From: Nitrosomonas sp. JL21
GTDB taxonomy: Bacteria > Pseudomonadota > Gammaproteobacteria > Burkholderiales > Nitrosomonadaceae
DNA length: 64,000 bases
NCBI RefSeq assembly: GCF_009833095.1
Contig: NZ_QRCB01000002.1
Location: 1 to 64,000, forward strand
Direction of reading: 5' to 3'
The position numbers were made by a program, and so were the translations under genes. The number at the start of each line of letters is the position of its first letter. The stretch's first letter is position 1. This document shows positions 62,789-64,000 of the stretch, piece after piece. The notes below the pieces were generated by a model. The model did not search any database, had not been told where the DNA came from, and worked only from the letters and a program-made list of their open reading frames with translations.

Positions 62789-63562
62789 ATGTTAACCGTT
62801 GATCCCATACCTGCTTTTACCGACAATTATATCTGGATTATCCATGACCAGACGCATGCGGTTATTGTAGACCCAGGCACTGCTTCTCCCGTTATTGAGT
62901 ACCTGCGTTCCAGAAAATTGCAACTCATCGCAATTCTGGTCACTCATCACCATGCCGATCATACCCAGGGTATCAGTGATTTATTGCAGTCATTTGATGT
63001 TCCCGTCTATGGTCCGCGCAATGAAAACATCCTGCATGTGTCCCATCCCCTGCAAGAGAACGATCACATTCATTTAAATGAACTATCTCTCAGCCTCACC
63101 GTGCTGGATACCCCAGGGCATACCAAGGGCCATGTTGCCTATTATGTCCGTCACCCGGCGGACATGGTATTTTGCGGGGATACATTATTCTCATGTGGAT
63201 GCGGTAAAATGTTTGAGGGAACCGCACAGCAGTTCTTTCATTCCCTGCAGAGGCTATCTCAATTGCCTGATGATACATTGGTTTATTGTACTCACGAATA
63301 CACGCTCAATAATATTCGCTTTGCCAAAGAAGTCGATCCCGGCAATCCAGCGCTGCTTGACTTTGAAAAGAAAGCCCAGGAGTTACGAAATCGCAAAGTT
63401 CCAACCATTCCGACGACCATTGCATTGGAAAAGAAAGTCAATCCTTTCCTGCGGTGTAACCAATCCGCCATCATCCAAAGCGTACAGAATCACTTCTCAC
63501 GCGTCGTCTTAGATCCCGTAGAAAGATTCAGGCTATTACGAGAATGGAAAAATAATTTTTAA
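62789..63562 (+). CDS. gloB: hydroxyacylglutathione hydrolase (glyoxalase II)
   Basis: A 257-residue metallo-beta-lactamase-fold enzyme from the ATG at 62789 (GGAG 5 bp upstream). Metal motif THHHADH (His53, His55, Asp57, His58); DTPGHTKGHVAYY; FCGDTLFSCGCGKMFEGTAQQFFHSL; YCTHEYTLNNIRFA; C-terminal FLRCN and WKNNF. Completes methylglyoxal detoxification to D-lactate. Confidence 0.96.
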   Translation: MLTVDPIPAFTDNYIWIIHDQTHAVIVDPGTASPVIEYLRSRKLQLIAILVTHHHADHTQGISDLLQSFDVPVYGPRNENILHVSHPLQENDHIHLNELSLSLTVLDTPGHTKGHVAYYVRHPADMVFCGDTLFSCGCGKMFEGTAQQFFHSLQRLSQLPDDTLVYCTHEYTLNNIRFAKEVDPGNPALLDFEKKAQELRNRKVPTIPTTIALEKKVNPFLRCNQSAIIQSVQNHFSRVVLDPVERFRLLREWKNNF

Positions 63563-63588
63563 AAAGTAAATAGCTGGCTCAAATGCAA

Positions 63589-63633
63589 AAGGCAATTCGA
63601 CCCAATATTTCGGCTCCAGGGTCAAATTGCCTT
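63589..63633 (-). terminator. hairpin downstream of the cytochrome P460 gene
   Basis: AAGGCAATTCGACCC (63589-63603) pairs with 63619-63633 with one mismatch; on the minus strand the stem ends in a short T-run. A second smaller palindrome, AAGGCAAAAATTGCCTT, lies at 63649-63665, just past the stop codon. The shared AAGGCAATT arms allow alternative folds. Confidence 0.55.
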
Positions 63634-63673
63634 ATTTCAATGTCTTAGAAGGCAAAAATTGCCTTGCATTTAT

Positions 63674-64000
63674 TTATTTTTTGGGTTTAGCAGCTCGTAA
63701 TACTGGATAGTGCTGGATGAAAACCATATCCTGCGCGGCATTGGCCTTATGGCAGGCGGCACAAGCGTCATCGGCCTGGATTGCACCTTGTTTGGCGTCA
63801 TAGGATTCAAAGCCGAAGAATGCCCAGTTACCTGGTTTATCAGGGTAACGTTTCGAATCTTTTACCATCGCGGCAATACCGTTGAATTCGCCTGGGAAAT
63901 AACCATTTCCGCTCGCAGATTGCTTAGTACCGACACTGACTAATTCTTTAACGATAACTGTCCCATCGCGAAACTCGCCAGTTTTTTTCCAGTGATTCCA
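63674..64000 (-). CDS. cytL: cytochrome P460, C-terminal part (runs off the window)
   Basis: 108 codons are visible, open to the window edge. FPGEFNGIAAMVKDSKRYP contains the Lys that would correspond to the heme-crosslinked lysine of cytochrome P460, and CAACH is the c-type heme motif near the C-terminus (DDACAACHKANAAQDMVF). Cytochrome P460 oxidises hydroxylamine, with NO to N2O, in the periplasm of ammonia oxidisers. The N-terminus, including the signal peptide, is beyond the window. Confidence 0.88.
   Translation of the reverse strand, partial: WNHWKKTGEFRDGTVIVKELVSVGTKQSASGNGYFPGEFNGIAAMVKDSKRYPDKPGNWAFFGFESYDAKQGAIQADDACAACHKANAAQDMVFIQHYPVLRAAKPKK

Overview
The window looks like a chromosomal segment of an ammonia-oxidising betaproteobacterium, most likely Nitrosomonas or a close relative. 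The main sign is the C-terminal part of a cytochrome P460 gene (hydroxylamine-oxidising c-type cytochrome) at the right edge. Beta-proteobacterial housekeeping neighbourhoods (hrcA/nadK/recN/hemH, tmk-holB, queG/tsaE/amiC, lptM-lysA, hopanoid genes, rnhA-dnaQ) agree with this. No tRNA, rRNA, CRISPR array or intact transposase was seen.

Region 1 (1-13.7 kb) is the least ordinary part. On the minus strand a TlpA-like thioredoxin, a DUF4266-type lipoprotein, a 907-residue DUF3570 protein fused to a second beta-barrel-like domain, and an ApbE flavin transferase lie in a row. Next to them are three YcnI/DUF1775-like secreted proteins, two small secreted proteins that are paralogues of each other, a HEAT-repeat protein and a PEP-CTERM protein. 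All three YcnI-like proteins and both small paralogues are predicted to begin with histidine once the signal peptide is removed, the geometry used by copper 'histidine brace' proteins. Four copies of a 17-bp palindrome, close to TGCGRCAnnnTGYCGCA, sit as two pairs in the two large divergent intergenic regions of this cluster and probably define one regulon. A periplasmic/outer-membrane copper or redox system is my inference.

Region 2 (13.7-29.1 kb) carries recN, nadK, hrcA and hemH, then a 1253-residue RTX metalloprotease-like exoprotein. Its leader contains a recognisable c-di-GMP-I (GEMM) riboswitch, followed by an apparent anti-aptamer segment and a Shine-Dalgarno-sequestering hairpin. After it come an SPFH protein, an OmpA-like/ExeA-like coupled pair and a large uncharacterised membrane protein with a glycine-rich C-terminal segment.

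Region 3 (29.2-43.9 kb) is mostly transport and metabolism: a KefB/YbaL-type antiporter, an Atm1-type ABC exporter, a BT1/MFS permease, an Slp lipoprotein, an ABM-domain protein with an iron-type alcohol dehydrogenase, a secreted glycoside-hydrolase-like protein, dienelactone hydrolase, a GlcG/HbpS protein, holB, tmk, ampD and a DASS transporter.

Region 4 (43.9-46.6 kb) is a small accessory island: a HigBA-like toxin-antitoxin pair, a BrnTA pair whose toxin gene is frameshifted, and an AT-rich pentapeptide-repeat membrane protein. Three related copies of a 34-41 bp repeat bracket these modules.

Region 5 (46.6-64 kb) is housekeeping: mutarotase, purT, queG, tsaE, amiC, an Mla-type lipid transport operon, lptM-lysA, squalene synthase with hpnA, cheY-cheZ, a methyltransferase-rnhA-dnaQ operon, gloB and the cytochrome P460 fragment.
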